From assembly GCA_022559845.1 (NCBI GenBank), contig JAHNEJ010000768.1, positions 124,001 through 188,000 of the forward strand: a stretch of DNA of 64,000 bases, written 5' to 3'. The notes beneath the pieces are model-generated. The model was given only the letters and a program-made list of their open reading frames with translations. It made no database searches and was not told the origin of the DNA. Within the stretch, counting starts at the first letter, position 1, and each line of letters starts with the position of its first letter. A program made the position numbers and the translations under genes. Source of the DNA: Amorphophallus konjac. Lineage: Eukaryota; Streptophyta; Magnoliopsida; Alismatales; Araceae. Positions 10,828-20,226 of this stretch are shown one piece after another.

Positions 10828-12783
10828 TCAAGGGTAGTATTTCTTAAGATACAAACCATTCCAAGGGTGAGTTAACTCTTCTCCTTCAGCATTAATCAGT
10901 TTATAAGCATTGCCTGAAAAAATGTCTTTTATAACAAACGGTCCCTCCCAATTGGGTTGGAGTTTTGAGCGGTGGCCACCCGGCTTTACAAAAATCCTCT
11001 TAATTACCATCTCACCGATTTTAAGTTTTCTCTCAATTACTTTCTTTTGATAAAAACACGAGAGCCTGTTTTGATAAACGCGCGCATGCTCAGCGGCGAC
11101 CAGACGCTTCTCGTCTAGGAGCTCCAATTGGGCGAGGATTGAATCACGACGTTCATCCATAGAAAGTTCCTTATCCAATTGTACTCGCAGAGAGGGAATA
11201 AGAATCTCATAAGGGACTACCGCCTCCATTCCATAAGTAAGGGCGAAAGGGGTTTGCCCAGTGGGTGTGCGAATGGAAGTGCGATAGGCCCAGAGAGCTT
11301 CAACTAATTTATCTGGCCAATCCGAAAATTTATTAGCCTCACACGTCTTTTTGACATTTTTTATCAAAGTTTTATTAGTTGCCTCTGCTTGGCCATTGCC
11401 CTGCGGATAATAGGGAGAAGAATGATGCAATGCAATGTTATACCTGTTGCAGAGATCCTTGATTTCTTGAGAGATAAATTGAGGTCCATTGTCAGTGATG
11501 ATGGTGCTCGGGATGCCGAACCTCGTGATGATGTTCTTCATTATAAACTTGCAGACGGTTGACGCTTTGATCTCCACGTAAGCTTCTGCTTCCGCCCACT
11601 TGGTGAAGTACTCCGTTGCCGTGAGGATGAATGATTTTTGCTTGGTCAGGAGGTTCGAATCACCAAGAGGTCCAATGATATCAAAAGCCCACATGGAAAA
11701 AGGCCATGGGGAGGACGTAGGATGGAGTGAAGAAGCAGGAGAATGAATCTTGTCGGCGTGCAGTTGGCACTTGACACACCTTCGAACATAGATAGAACAA
11801 TCCTCTTCTAGAGTGGGCCAATAGAAACCTAGCCTAAGGATCTTCTTAGCTAGCATCTGGCTATTCACATGACCACCACACACTCCAGAATGCGCCTCTT
11901 CCACAACTTTCCATGATTCATCATCGTCGAGGCATCTTAATAAAACACCGGTGAGCCCTCTTCTATAGAGCACACCTCCAACCAAAACATAACGTTGAGC
12001 CACCCTTCTAATTGCTTTCTTCTCTTCTGCAGTGGCTTCCTCAGGATAAGACTGATCATTACAGTATCTGGCAATCTCGTAATACCAAGGCTTCTCTTCG
12101 TCAGCCAAATCTTCTTCCCAGTCTAAAAGCATGACCTCTTTGCCTTTAAGAGCTTCCTTCTGCTTAACCTTCTCAAGCACTTGATCCCTAATATCAAGGA
12201 AAGCACGATCCTTAATAGCTGGCGTGTCGCGCTGATGAATCAGAGGAACATGGAAATCACGCTCAGGAGGGAAGACTAGAGCAGAGGCCAAAGAGGCAAG
12301 GGCGTCGGCCAAGATATTCTGGCTACGCGGGACATGAACAAAGATTAATTTAGTGAAGAGTTTGGCATAAGCTGAAGCAAGTTCCTGGTAAGGTTTGAGC
12401 TTAGGATTGATAGTGCGGCACTTGACCAACACCAGGCGCAGAATGAGCTGACTGTCACCCACAATCCGCAAATGAGTGACGCCATATCGATGAGCGGTTT
12501 GAAGACCGGCCAAAAGAGCTTCATACTCAGCTATGTTATTGGTGACGGGGAAAGTGAGCCGAGCAGCAAATGGGATGGTGACCCCTTCTGCTGTCAAAAG
12601 AACCATGCTGATCCCTCTTCCTTGGGAATTTAGAGCTCCATCAAAATGTAATGTCCACATAGGATCGCAGGGTTGATTAATGGACATCAGTTCTTCATCT
12701 GGAAACTCCGAATTGACAGGATCAAAACGAGGTAGAGGGTGATGAGCAAGGTGTTCGGCAATGGCGTAACCTTTGATAGCTTT
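10828..12783 (-). CDS. Element 1 pol, second part: archaeal-type RNase H and integrase
   Basis: The frame is continuous with the RT part except for one TAG at 12784-12786; the first internal ATG is at 12687. An archaeal-type RNase H comes first, with acidic residues in FDGALNSQG, IAEYEALLAGL, VGDSQLIL and ILADALASL. Integrase follows: an H2C2 zinc-binding segment (HSGVCGGH then CVKCQ), then the DDE core with D in FDIIGPL, D in ITDNGPQF and E in NGQAEATNK, then a C-terminal tail ending NGLYLKKYYP. No chromodomain is seen, as expected for the Tat lineage. All catalytic acids are present, so the unit looks functional apart from the upstream stop. RNase H removes RNA primers and integrase inserts the cDNA. 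Confidence 0.9.
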   Translation of the reverse strand, partial: KAIKGYAIAEHLAHHPLPRFDPVNSEFPDEELMSINQPCDPMWTLHFDGALNSQGRGISMVLLTAEGVTIPFAARLTFPVTNNIAEYEALLAGLQTAHRYGVTHLRIVGDSQLILRLVLVKCRTINPKLKPYQELASAYAKLFTKLIFVHVPRSQNILADALASLASALVFPPERDFHVPLIHQRDTPAIKDRAFLDIRDQVLEKVKQKEALKGKEVMLLDWEEDLADEEKPWYYEIARYCNDQSYPEEATAEEKKAIRRVAQRYVLVGGVLYRRGLTGVLLRCLDDDESWKVVEEAHSGVCGGHVNSQMLAKKILRLGFYWPTLEEDCSIYVRRCVKCQLHADKIHSPASSLHPTSSPWPFSMWAFDIIGPLGDSNLLTKQKSFILTATEYFTKWAEAEAYVEIKASTVCKFIMKNIITRFGIPSTIITDNGPQFISQEIKDLCNRYNIALHHSSPYYPQGNGQAEATNKTLIKNVKKTCEANKFSDWPDKLVEALWAYRTSIRTPTGQTPFALTYGMEAVVPYEILIPSLRVQLDKELSMDERRDSILAQLELLDEKRLVAAEHARVYQNRLSCFYQKKVIERKLKIGEMVIKRIFVKPGGHRSKLQPNWEGPFVIKDIFSGNAYKLINAEGEELTHPWNGLYLKKYYP

Positions 12784-14742
12784 CTATTGAATGTAAGTGA
12801 TGTCAAATTGAGAGAGGAAGCTTTGCCAGCGTGCTAATCGATCAGTGAGGACAGATTTTTCAAGGAGGAATTTAATCGGATTCATACGAGCAATGAGGTG
12901 AACCTCGTGAGCTAGGAAATAATGTTTTAACTTCTGAACTACCCAAACCAAAGCTGCACAAGTCTTTTCCATGGCTGAGTACCTCTGCTCACAGGGGTTA
13001 AGAAGCTTAGACAAGTAGTATGCTGCCCTCTCCTTACCTTCTTCGTCCACTTGAGCTAAGACAGCACCTACGGAGTCATCCAGGACCGAAACATAGAGAA
13101 TGAGTGGTTTGCCTGGAATTGGCGGCCTCAGGACAGGAGGATTGGCCAAATAATCCTTCAATCCGTCAAAGGCTGCCTGACACTTGTCATCCCAATTAAA
13201 CTTGACTCCCGGTTTAGTAAGCTCGTAAAACGGCCTACATCTTTGTGAATGCTGGGAGACGAAGCGGCGGATGAATTGCAACCTCCCGATTAATCCTCGA
13301 ACTTCCTTCAAATTCTTGGGAGGAGGCATATCTCTGATGGCCTTTGCCTTGTTGGGATCAACTTCAATTCCCCTCTTGCTAACAATGAAACCAAGCAATT
13401 TCCCTGAAGAAACGCCAAATACGCACTTCTTGGGGTTCATCTTCAATTGATATTCTCGTGATCTCTGTAAAACCTTAGCCAGAACCCCAGGATGCTCAAT
13501 CCTTGTTCTTGATTTTACAACCAGGTCATCTACATACACCTCGATATAAATATGAATCATGTCATGAAAAATCGCCATCATAGCCCTCTGATAGGTGGCT
13601 CCAGCATTCTTAAGTCCAAAGGGCATGACCACATAACAATATGTGCCCCACGGTGTAGTGAACGAGGTCTTCTCTTGATCTTCCTCAGCCAGACGAATTT
13701 GATTGTAACCTGAGAAGCCATCCATAAAAGAGAGAGTCTCAAATCCTGCCGTGTTATCAATTAGAACATCAATATGAGGGAGGGGGAAGTCATCTTTAGG
13801 ACACGCACGGTTGAGATCCCGGAAGTCTATACAAATCCGAACTTTTCCATCTTTCTTCATAACCGGGACAATGTTAGCCACCCAATTGGGGTAGAGGATA
13901 ACTCTAACAAATCTAGCCTTATGGAGCTTGTCGACCTCTTCTTTCATCTTTAAAGCCATATTAGGGTGGAAACGTCTCAACCGTTGTTTGACCGGGACAG
14001 ACCCTGGCTTAAGTGTTAGGCGGTGTTCAACGAGCGCAGGGTCTAAACCAGGCATATCTTCATAACTCCACGCAAACGTGTCCTTGTATTCTTGAAGAAC
14101 CAAAATGAGCGCCTCCTCTTCGGAGGGCGGCAAATTCTTGCTTATGAGGACAATCCTAGGGTCTTCCTCGGTACCCAAATTAATTTCTTTGGTAGGCTCT
14201 TCTACAGAGGCTGATGGTTCGTCAAACCGTCTTATGCCGCTAGCAAAGGCATCAGCCTCGTCCTCATATTCTTCATAACTTTCTTCCCCCTCTTCAATAG
14301 GGTCTTCATCATTCATGATTTCATAAACGCCCAAGCCCTTATAAGAAGCAACATCATCTTCATATTCTAACCCTGGCAGGATAATTGGATTTTCCACAAA
14401 CTCAGGGATTGCTAAACAAGCTTGGCATCTGATAGCCAATTCCAACAAAAATCTGCGAGGAATCTCCTTACCCTTGGATTTCTTATGTGAATCTACCCCA
14501 TGAATTTTATTAGAAGAAGAGGAGGAGCAACTAGCTTGATTAGAAAGAAAAGAAGGTGGTGAAAAAGCGGGTACAGGGGGTGGTACAGAGGAAGACCCCT
14601 CGCCGGAGGGGGAAAAGAGATCTATCAAGGAATCTTGAAAGAGCGGCCCCTGGGTCGGGACGCACTCGGGAGAGAAATAGGAGGTTTCCTCAACAGAGAT
14701 GGAGGATTGGAAAGTTGGAAAATCGGCATTTTTTTTTCGTTT
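12784..14742 (-). CDS. Element 1 pol, first part: reverse transcriptase and RNase H, ended by a TAG
   Basis: The frame is open from 14742, overlapping the end of the gag-protease ORF by about 118 bases in the -1 frame. The palm motifs are all visible: VPVMKKDGKVRICIDFRDLN, PLPHIDVLID, SFMDGFSGYNQI, MPFGLKNAGATYQR and the catalytic VYVDDLVVKS. The retroviral-type RNase H follows (LILYVSVLDDSVGAVLAQ, YSAMEKTCAALVW) and reads to FDITYIQ, then TAG. The next in-frame residues KAIKGYAIA are the normal continuation in this family, so the TAG is probably a single nonsense change, likely from CAG. There is no ATG at the frame start, which fits translation as a fusion with gag-protease. Product copies the genomic RNA into DNA. 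Confidence 0.9.
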   Translation of the reverse strand, partial: KRKKNADFPTFQSSISVEETSYFSPECVPTQGPLFQDSLIDLFSPSGEGSSSVPPPVPAFSPPSFLSNQASCSSSSSNKIHGVDSHKKSKGKEIPRRFLLELAIRCQACLAIPEFVENPIILPGLEYEDDVASYKGLGVYEIMNDEDPIEEGEESYEEYEDEADAFASGIRRFDEPSASVEEPTKEINLGTEEDPRIVLISKNLPPSEEEALILVLQEYKDTFAWSYEDMPGLDPALVEHRLTLKPGSVPVKQRLRRFHPNMALKMKEEVDKLHKARFVRVILYPNWVANIVPVMKKDGKVRICIDFRDLNRACPKDDFPLPHIDVLIDNTAGFETLSFMDGFSGYNQIRLAEEDQEKTSFTTPWGTYCYVVMPFGLKNAGATYQRAMMAIFHDMIHIYIEVYVDDLVVKSRTRIEHPGVLAKVLQRSREYQLKMNPKKCVFGVSSGKLLGFIVSKRGIEVDPNKAKAIRDMPPPKNLKEVRGLIGRLQFIRRFVSQHSQRCRPFYELTKPGVKFNWDDKCQAAFDGLKDYLANPPVLRPPIPGKPLILYVSVLDDSVGAVLAQVDEEGKERAAYYLSKLLNPCEQRYSAMEKTCAALVWVVQKLKHYFLAHEVHLIARMNPIKFLLEKSVLTDRLARWQSFLSQFDITYIQ

Positions 14743-17700
14743 TCATTTTTATCTTTTCCTTCATTTTTATTTTCTTTTTCAAGAAGGAAGCAGTGTGAAG
14801 GGAGAGTAGCAAGAGGAGTGGAAATTGCAAGATTGGAGAAAGATTGAATCAGTGACGGCCCGCGCGGGGGCATGATGGAGATTTCAGAAAATCGCTCGAG
14901 GAGCGAAGGAGGTATCGGAAGAGAGACTTGGATTGAATTTGGAGATAACTTGATCGTGATCAGAGGTGGCCATGGTACGCGACCAAGCCAGCAAGAATAT
15001 AAGGAAGCCAGAACAGAGGGATGCATGGAAGTGAGAGAAAAGAGGCCGGCCCACAGCCTATCCACAGTGAAACCTTCTTCAAAGGGGACATCTGGCTCCC
15101 CAGTATCTGTGTAGTCACTCAGCAGCTGCCTCTTGTCTGTGATCACTGCTGGCATTTCAATCAATTCCTGTATGAGCGGCGGCCATTCCGGATCTGTCGG
15201 CATGAAGAGGCGGCTCAAAGAAATAGTAATGTCATTCATGTCGAACCACCTGTACCAGTCACATTCTGGATCACCCATTTTCCTTCTTTTGTCCGGCCTT
15301 AAAGACTCCAGGGCTCTGTAGGTAGCCAGTGGGGCAATGTGACGAGCAAACTGTCTGGCGTGAACATCTTGATAGTCAAGCAATGAAGTAATTATGGTAG
15401 TCTGCTCATTATTCTGAACGCCACCAGTAACAAAATGTGTCTTCAGTGTCCAGGAGAGTGGCTGGTGATCAGTCTTCAAAGTAGAAGTCATAAATGCCCA
15501 TGGCTCTTCTTCATTTTTGCTCGGCCCTTTATAGCCTAAACCGCCTCGTACAAGCAATTTTTGCGGCTTAATGGGCCTAATCCTGCCCTGACAGTTGGCA
15601 CCCAGGCCTTTGCCATCTTGATACCCCATTTTTAACAGAATGTTCCAGCCAGGGGTGTTAATCATGTTCTTTTTCTTCTTCCCCTTAGAAGGCAGGGGTG
15701 TCATAGCAACCGTGGTAACGGTCTCAGACGGCATCGGCTGCGGACGAGGGACGTCCAGCACAGATAAAAGTGGCTTGTTAGCTGGCCAAATAGAAGGAAC
15801 TGATGATGCTGCATGAATATCTTCCTCTGGCAAAATCGGCATACTGGTCACCTTGATAATGCGACCCTTGTGTGGGAATTTGAGACACTGGTGATTTGTA
15901 GAGGGCACCGCATCAAGTTGCTGGATGTACGGGCGGCCAAGAATGCCATTAAATGTTGGATCCATGTCCAAGATGTGAAAATCTGCTGTGATGGTGGCAG
16001 GACCCAAGCTAACTTTCAATGTGATCATGCCTAGAGGAGGCTTCTTTGTGTTGTCATATGCAGTGACCGTTATGGTGGACGGCCGAATCTGGCTTTCTGG
16101 TATGCCACATAACTTCAAGGTGCTCGGTGGCAAAACATTGATGGATGCCCCAGTATCCACCAGACATTGCTTAATAGCCACCTTATTGATGTCGACTGTG
16201 ATGCATAAGGCATATTTTCTTGCTGAGATTGGTGCCAGTTCGTGCTCATAAAAAGTAATTGCCGGCTGACTGCTAGCAGGTGTTAACACTGTGACTATCT
16301 GCTCAACTGGAATGTCTTCATTAACCATTACCTTCTGCAGATATTCCTTTAGAGCCAGCTGATGAGTGGTGGATCGTTTGATCAATTCCAGGATCGAAAT
16401 TCTTGCCGGAGTCCGGTCCAAATGCTTTAACAAATCATATTCAGTGCCCGGTACAGACCCTTGTTCTTGTTCTTGCTCTTGCGGCCCCTGCACGGGCTCT
16501 AGCTCTCTTTGCGGAAAAATACGGTTGAACATCCGTCCACTACGGAGCGGCGCCACGCCTTGACGTGCCTCTGTCGGGGCCAGTATGGTAGAAGAATTAG
16601 AAGAAGAAGAAGAAGAGGGAATGCCGGTGGCAGTGTTCAACAATAGGGGTGCCCCCATAGGAGGCGTGGGAGTAATGTTTAGCAAAGATGCCCCCGTGGG
16701 AGGCGTAGGAGAGTGATTTGACGAAGATGCCCCCTCAGGGGGCGTGGAAGTAGAAAGGGATACCCGAATGCGAGGAGCATTGGCGGGTGGTCTAACAAGA
16801 AGAGATCTGGGTATGAGAGGTGGGGGAACTGATGGCGGAGGAACCCTTGCCGGTGTAGGAGTGGTAGAGGGTGTAGCGGGTGCTAGCAGTGAGCGAAGTA
16901 GGAGTGGCCTGGACGGCGGAGGTATAGAGTTGGTGGTGGAAGGTGGGGTTTGTCGTGCGGTAGGTTGTGGAGGTGGCAAATGGGTAAGAAGCGTGCGGGC
17001 CGGCAAGGCCGTAGAACTGGTGGAGGTAGATGGGTTGACGGGGCGTAGAAGAGGACGTCCCGATTGGAGAGTAGAAGAAGAAGGAAGGGTGCGCAACAGG
17101 CGCGGAGGTTGATTTTGATTCGGATCATGATGAAATGCCCCGACAGAGGCGTTTTCTTCGTGCCATCCCTGTCCTCTCTGCACTTCGTAGAGGGACGTGA
17201 CAGGGTTCACATGCTGATTAGGGGCGTGCTCCGGCAATGGATTACGGACAATTCCCATATCCTGCTGGGGTGCTGGAGCTTGCTGTGGTTGAACTTGTTG
17301 TGGAGCGGGTTGCTGAGGTTGTTGATTTTGCTGTTGCCGAGAAGCCCTTCTTTCTTTCATAGCGGCTATGAATTGTCTCATCTCATCCCAATTGATGTCA
17401 CCCTGGTCATTTAGATCGTAGATGTAATCTCTGAAGTGGAAGCAACGATCAAGGTTGTGACCAGGGCCGCGATGAAAAGCACAATAACGGGATGTGTCAA
17501 CATTAGCGGGCCACACGGTTCTTTCCCTTGGCAAGGCGAGCAAGTTGGCGGCCATCAGGGCATTAAAAATATCGGGGAGACTTTCGGGAAGTGGAGGATA
17601 GTGGTCCCTTTTGGGGCCAAGTGGTGGTCTCCGTTGTTGTTGTTGGCCGTAGTTGGCAGGTGGGGGCATTTGATGGTATTGTGGTGGAGCTGGAGGGTCT

Positions 17701-19109
17701 ACGCGGGGGGCTTGGTTTTGCGGTGGAGCGAAAGAGTGTTGAGGTGCGAATTGGGGTTGTGGAGTAGGGTTAAAATGAGAGTTCTGTCGTGGAGGCGGTG
17801 GTGGACGTGGGTTAGCTTGATGGTGGGGGTTGCCAACTGCGCCGACTTGCTCATTTGTGACGGTGCCCTCAGTTGTGGGCCCGCTGTTAACATTGGTGGT
17901 TTTCTTAAACAGCCGAGGCTTCGGCTCAAACATGCCCATAATGGGCGAATCCTTCATCTGTGTCTGGATGTAACGAGCCCTCTCATAGAGCTCTTCCATA
18001 GTAGTCAGCCGGTTCATGGCCAAAATATGGCGGAATTGAGGAGTCGCATTAGAAATAATCATCTTTACTTGCTCCTGTTCCGACAAGGTGTCTTTCAGCT
18101 TCTCGGCCATCGACCGCCATCTATCAGCAAATATGATGAAGTCCTCCTCAGACTTCATTTTCTCCGCAACTAAATCTGTAACGGACAGAGAGGGTCCAAC
18201 ACGGTCTCTATACTCTTGCAAGAATTTCCTTTGGACAACATCGAAGTCACTGGCATCAGCTGACTCCAAGGAATAAAACCATTCGAGGGCTGGCCCCTCC
18301 AGAGATCTTCTGAATAAATAGGCCAGAGAAGCCTTGTTGCCTTGCCAGAAGGAGGTCTCGTACATAAAATCCTTCAAATGAATGAACGGATTGCCAGTTC
18401 CATTGTACCGCCGAAAGTTCGGCATCTCAGACGGAGGGAGGTGGAAAACTGGCAGAGTGGGGAGCGAGATTTCTGGTGCATTCTTGGCCGCAGTGACTTT
18501 CTTAAGCTGTTCTTCCATGTGGGCCATCTTCTGAAGTAGCAGAGCATTAGAGTCGGACTCGACTGGGGCCTGAACAAAAGAATGTGGTATAGGCGACCGT
18601 AAAATCTGAGGAGGTTGGGGGAATTGGTGCCTAACTGCGGAATAACTCGCCTGCTGGGCCGGTATGGCCGTGACAGGCGTTGGTGGACGAGAGGGGGGTT
18701 TATGCAAGACCGCCTGGTCATTGATAATCTGGTGGCCACTCGCGGCCGGAGGGGGGGTGGAAGAAGAAGAGGGAACTGACTTCCCCTTCAAAGCGGCCTG
18801 AATAGCTTGCCGCTGGGAGTCATCCAATTGAGAGAGAGCTTGGATTAAATCTGTAACGTTGATGGATGGGGAAGAGTTCCCCGAAGTATTGGAAGGTAGA
18901 GCCTGAGAGGAAGGCTCAACCCCTTGAGAGGTGGTATCGACCACATGAACTTGTGAATAATGAGGGTGAGGAGGGGGATAGTTTCCCTCATAATAGATGG
19001 AGTCTTGGTGGTGGTCCTCATAAGATTGACTAAAAACATTTTCATCCACATCATCGTAAGTGTACCCATAGTTTGCCATGTTGATGATCGTACCTGAACG
19101 GAGTTTCAT
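14625..19109 (-). CDS. Element 1 gag-protease polyprotein with G-patch
   Basis: 1494 codons starting MKLRSGTIINMANY, uninterrupted. Residues about 1-215 are Pro/Ser/Gln-rich. The gag capsid core (about 220-400) includes FRRYNGTGNPFIHLKDFM and GPALEWFYSLE. A zinc-knuckle-like CAFHRGPGHNLDRC motif of Tat/Ogre type lies near 540. A long Pro-rich stretch leads to an aspartic protease with the active site VDTGASINVLPP near residue 984 and the flap/dimer region GILGRPYI. A G-patch (GWNILLKMGYQDGKGLG) follows at about 1150, then about 330 residues I do not recognise, rich in Ser/Pro near the end. The ORF stops at 14625-14627 with RT in the overlapping -1 frame. Gag packages the RNA; protease matures the particle. 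G-patches are also known beside some retroviral proteases. Confidence 0.92.
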   Translation of the reverse strand: MKLRSGTIINMANYGYTYDDVDENVFSQSYEDHHQDSIYYEGNYPPPHPHYSQVHVVDTTSQGVEPSSQALPSNTSGNSSPSINVTDLIQALSQLDDSQRQAIQAALKGKSVPSSSSTPPPAASGHQIINDQAVLHKPPSRPPTPVTAIPAQQASYSAVRHQFPQPPQILRSPIPHSFVQAPVESDSNALLLQKMAHMEEQLKKVTAAKNAPEISLPTLPVFHLPPSEMPNFRRYNGTGNPFIHLKDFMYETSFWQGNKASLAYLFRRSLEGPALEWFYSLESADASDFDVVQRKFLQEYRDRVGPSLSVTDLVAEKMKSEEDFIIFADRWRSMAEKLKDTLSEQEQVKMIISNATPQFRHILAMNRLTTMEELYERARYIQTQMKDSPIMGMFEPKPRLFKKTTNVNSGPTTEGTVTNEQVGAVGNPHHQANPRPPPPPRQNSHFNPTPQPQFAPQHSFAPPQNQAPRVDPPAPPQYHQMPPPANYGQQQQRRPPLGPKRDHYPPLPESLPDIFNALMAANLLALPRERTVWPANVDTSRYCAFHRGPGHNLDRCFHFRDYIYDLNDQGDINWDEMRQFIAAMKERRASRQQQNQQPQQPAPQQVQPQQAPAPQQDMGIVRNPLPEHAPNQHVNPVTSLYEVQRGQGWHEENASVGAFHHDPNQNQPPRLLRTLPSSSTLQSGRPLLRPVNPSTSTSSTALPARTLLTHLPPPQPTARQTPPSTTNSIPPPSRPLLLRSLLAPATPSTTPTPARVPPPSVPPPLIPRSLLVRPPANAPRIRVSLSTSTPPEGASSSNHSPTPPTGASLLNITPTPPMGAPLLLNTATGIPSSSSSSNSSTILAPTEARQGVAPLRSGRMFNRIFPQRELEPVQGPQEQEQEQGSVPGTEYDLLKHLDRTPARISILELIKRSTTHQLALKEYLQKVMVNEDIPVEQIVTVLTPASSQPAITFYEHELAPISARKYALCITVDINKVAIKQCLVDTGASINVLPPSTLKLCGIPESQIRPSTITVTAYDNTKKPPLGMITLKVSLGPATITADFHILDMDPTFNGILGRPYIQQLDAVPSTNHQCLKFPHKGRIIKVTSMPILPEEDIHAASSVPSIWPANKPLLSVLDVPRPQPMPSETVTTVAMTPLPSKGKKKKNMINTPGWNILLKMGYQDGKGLGANCQGRIRPIKPQKLLVRGGLGYKGPSKNEEEPWAFMTSTLKTDHQPLSWTLKTHFVTGGVQNNEQTTIITSLLDYQDVHARQFARHIAPLATYRALESLRPDKRRKMGDPECDWYRWFDMNDITISLSRLFMPTDPEWPPLIQELIEMPAVITDKRQLLSDYTDTGEPDVPFEEGFTVDRLWAGLFSLTSMHPSVLASLYSCWLGRVPWPPLITIKLSPNSIQVSLPIPPSLLERFSEISIMPPRGPSLIQSFSNLAISTPLATLPSHCFLLEKENKNEGKDKNENEKKMPIFQLSNPPSLLRKPPISLPSASRPRGRSFKIP
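14729..14737 (-). promoter_or_regulatory. Candidate -1 frameshift site (A9) between gag-protease and RT
   Basis: On the minus strand a run of nine A lies at the upstream edge of the 118-base overlap in which both frames are open. Slipping back one base moves the ribosome from the protease frame into the RT frame. An intron in this region, known for Ogre elements, is the alternative route; I did not find clear splice borders. Confidence 0.45.
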
Positions 19110-20205
19110 GCTTAAGGGAGAGAGAGCTTAATGAAGGAATTATCACACAAAGCACTTAATCCAAACAACACAATTAAATCGACCCAACTAAGTTTATGCA
19201 AACAATGTTGGAAAGCACCGCAGAATTTTAATGTTTGATGTTTGAGATTAGAGTGGATTATTTGTGAATAGTTCACTCCTTTTGCCAAATGAAACCTAGT
19301 TTGATCCAAGTGTGACCTCCGGGTCAACTAGGTTTTTCTCTCTCTTCACCAACGAATAGGTTCTCTAGAACTCCGGTACTTCGAGGGTACAACCAGCCCG
19401 GCGTCCGTGAGGGAATCCACGGGTGCGGGGACTTATGGAGGTCTTGAAAAAGGGATTTCCGGTCCAAAGAGACGGAATGCTCAATGGAGGGTCGTCCCGA
19501 TTCCAAGAAGGGTGTGTGGAATCCTAATGTAGAGAGAGGAGGTCTCTCAACCAAAAGCCACCAAGTGCAAAGCAGATATGAACAAACCACAGTAATATAT
19601 CCAAATAATCAATATGCCAACCAATGAATCAGAAATGAGCACAGAGAGGAGTGTCTGTGAAAAAGCAGGAAAGACACGACCTGGGAAAGGTCGCTACCAA
19701 ATCAGGAGACGGCAACGTGGCTGTCGTGAATCTCTGTGAGGGGCTCACAGGCAGTGAAACAACATGCCTTAGTGTAAGGCGCTATAAGGAAAGGACGCCT
19801 CCACTGGAGGGCGTCAAATCAAATAGACACGCCCTGATTAAAGGCGCTAAAAATAAATAACACGCCCTGGAGGGGGGCGTTAATTCTCAGACAGTATAAT
19901 GAGCAAAAAACAAAGCAGCAAATATGCTAGAAGACGCCCTGGAAAGAGGCGTTAATAAAATACAACACGCCCCTGTGAAGGGCGTTAAATCGAAAAGCGC
20001 CTCGTGGAAGGCGTTAATTCAGGGAAATACGCAAACGCAAGCTGGCTGATCCCGGAGTGTGCAGTGTGCACAGTGGAGGGTGCCCGAGGGACACAAAGGA
20101 AAGGGTACCGAGGGTACCAAGGGGAAAGGGCACGCGTGGGTGCCAAAGGGGAAAGGGCACGCGAGGGTGCCAATGGAGATGGTAATCAAAAAGAAAACAG
20201 TGGAT
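19110..20205 (-). other. Leader of element 1 between PBS and gag, with hairpin cluster
   Basis: No gene. 19675-20020 contains about eight element-1 hairpins, including 19967-19985 with arms ACGCCC/GGGCGT and 19934-19952 with ACGCC/GGCGT. 20100-20175 is a short internal repeat of GGGAAAGGGCACGCG-like units. Their position in the leader would place the hairpins in the genomic RNA near packaging and dimerisation signals. Confidence 0.65.
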
Positions 20206-20223
20206 GTCCCACCGTGATCGCCA
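20206..20223 (-). other. Primer binding site of element 1
   Basis: Directly inside the 5' LTR the minus strand reads AAT then TGGCGATCACGGTGGGAC. The TGGCGA start pairs with a tRNA ending UCGCCA, which fits the arginine-tRNA primers described for Ogre-type elements. The exact tRNA is my inference. Confidence 0.65.
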
Positions 20224-20226
20224 ATT

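Noticed and set aside
10828..19109. Interpretation of element 1 as an Athila-type element
   Set aside because: The second (archaeal-type) RNase H, Tat-style gag knuckle and the PBS beginning TTGGCGA fit Tat/Ogre better; no envelope-like ORF is seen after integrase.
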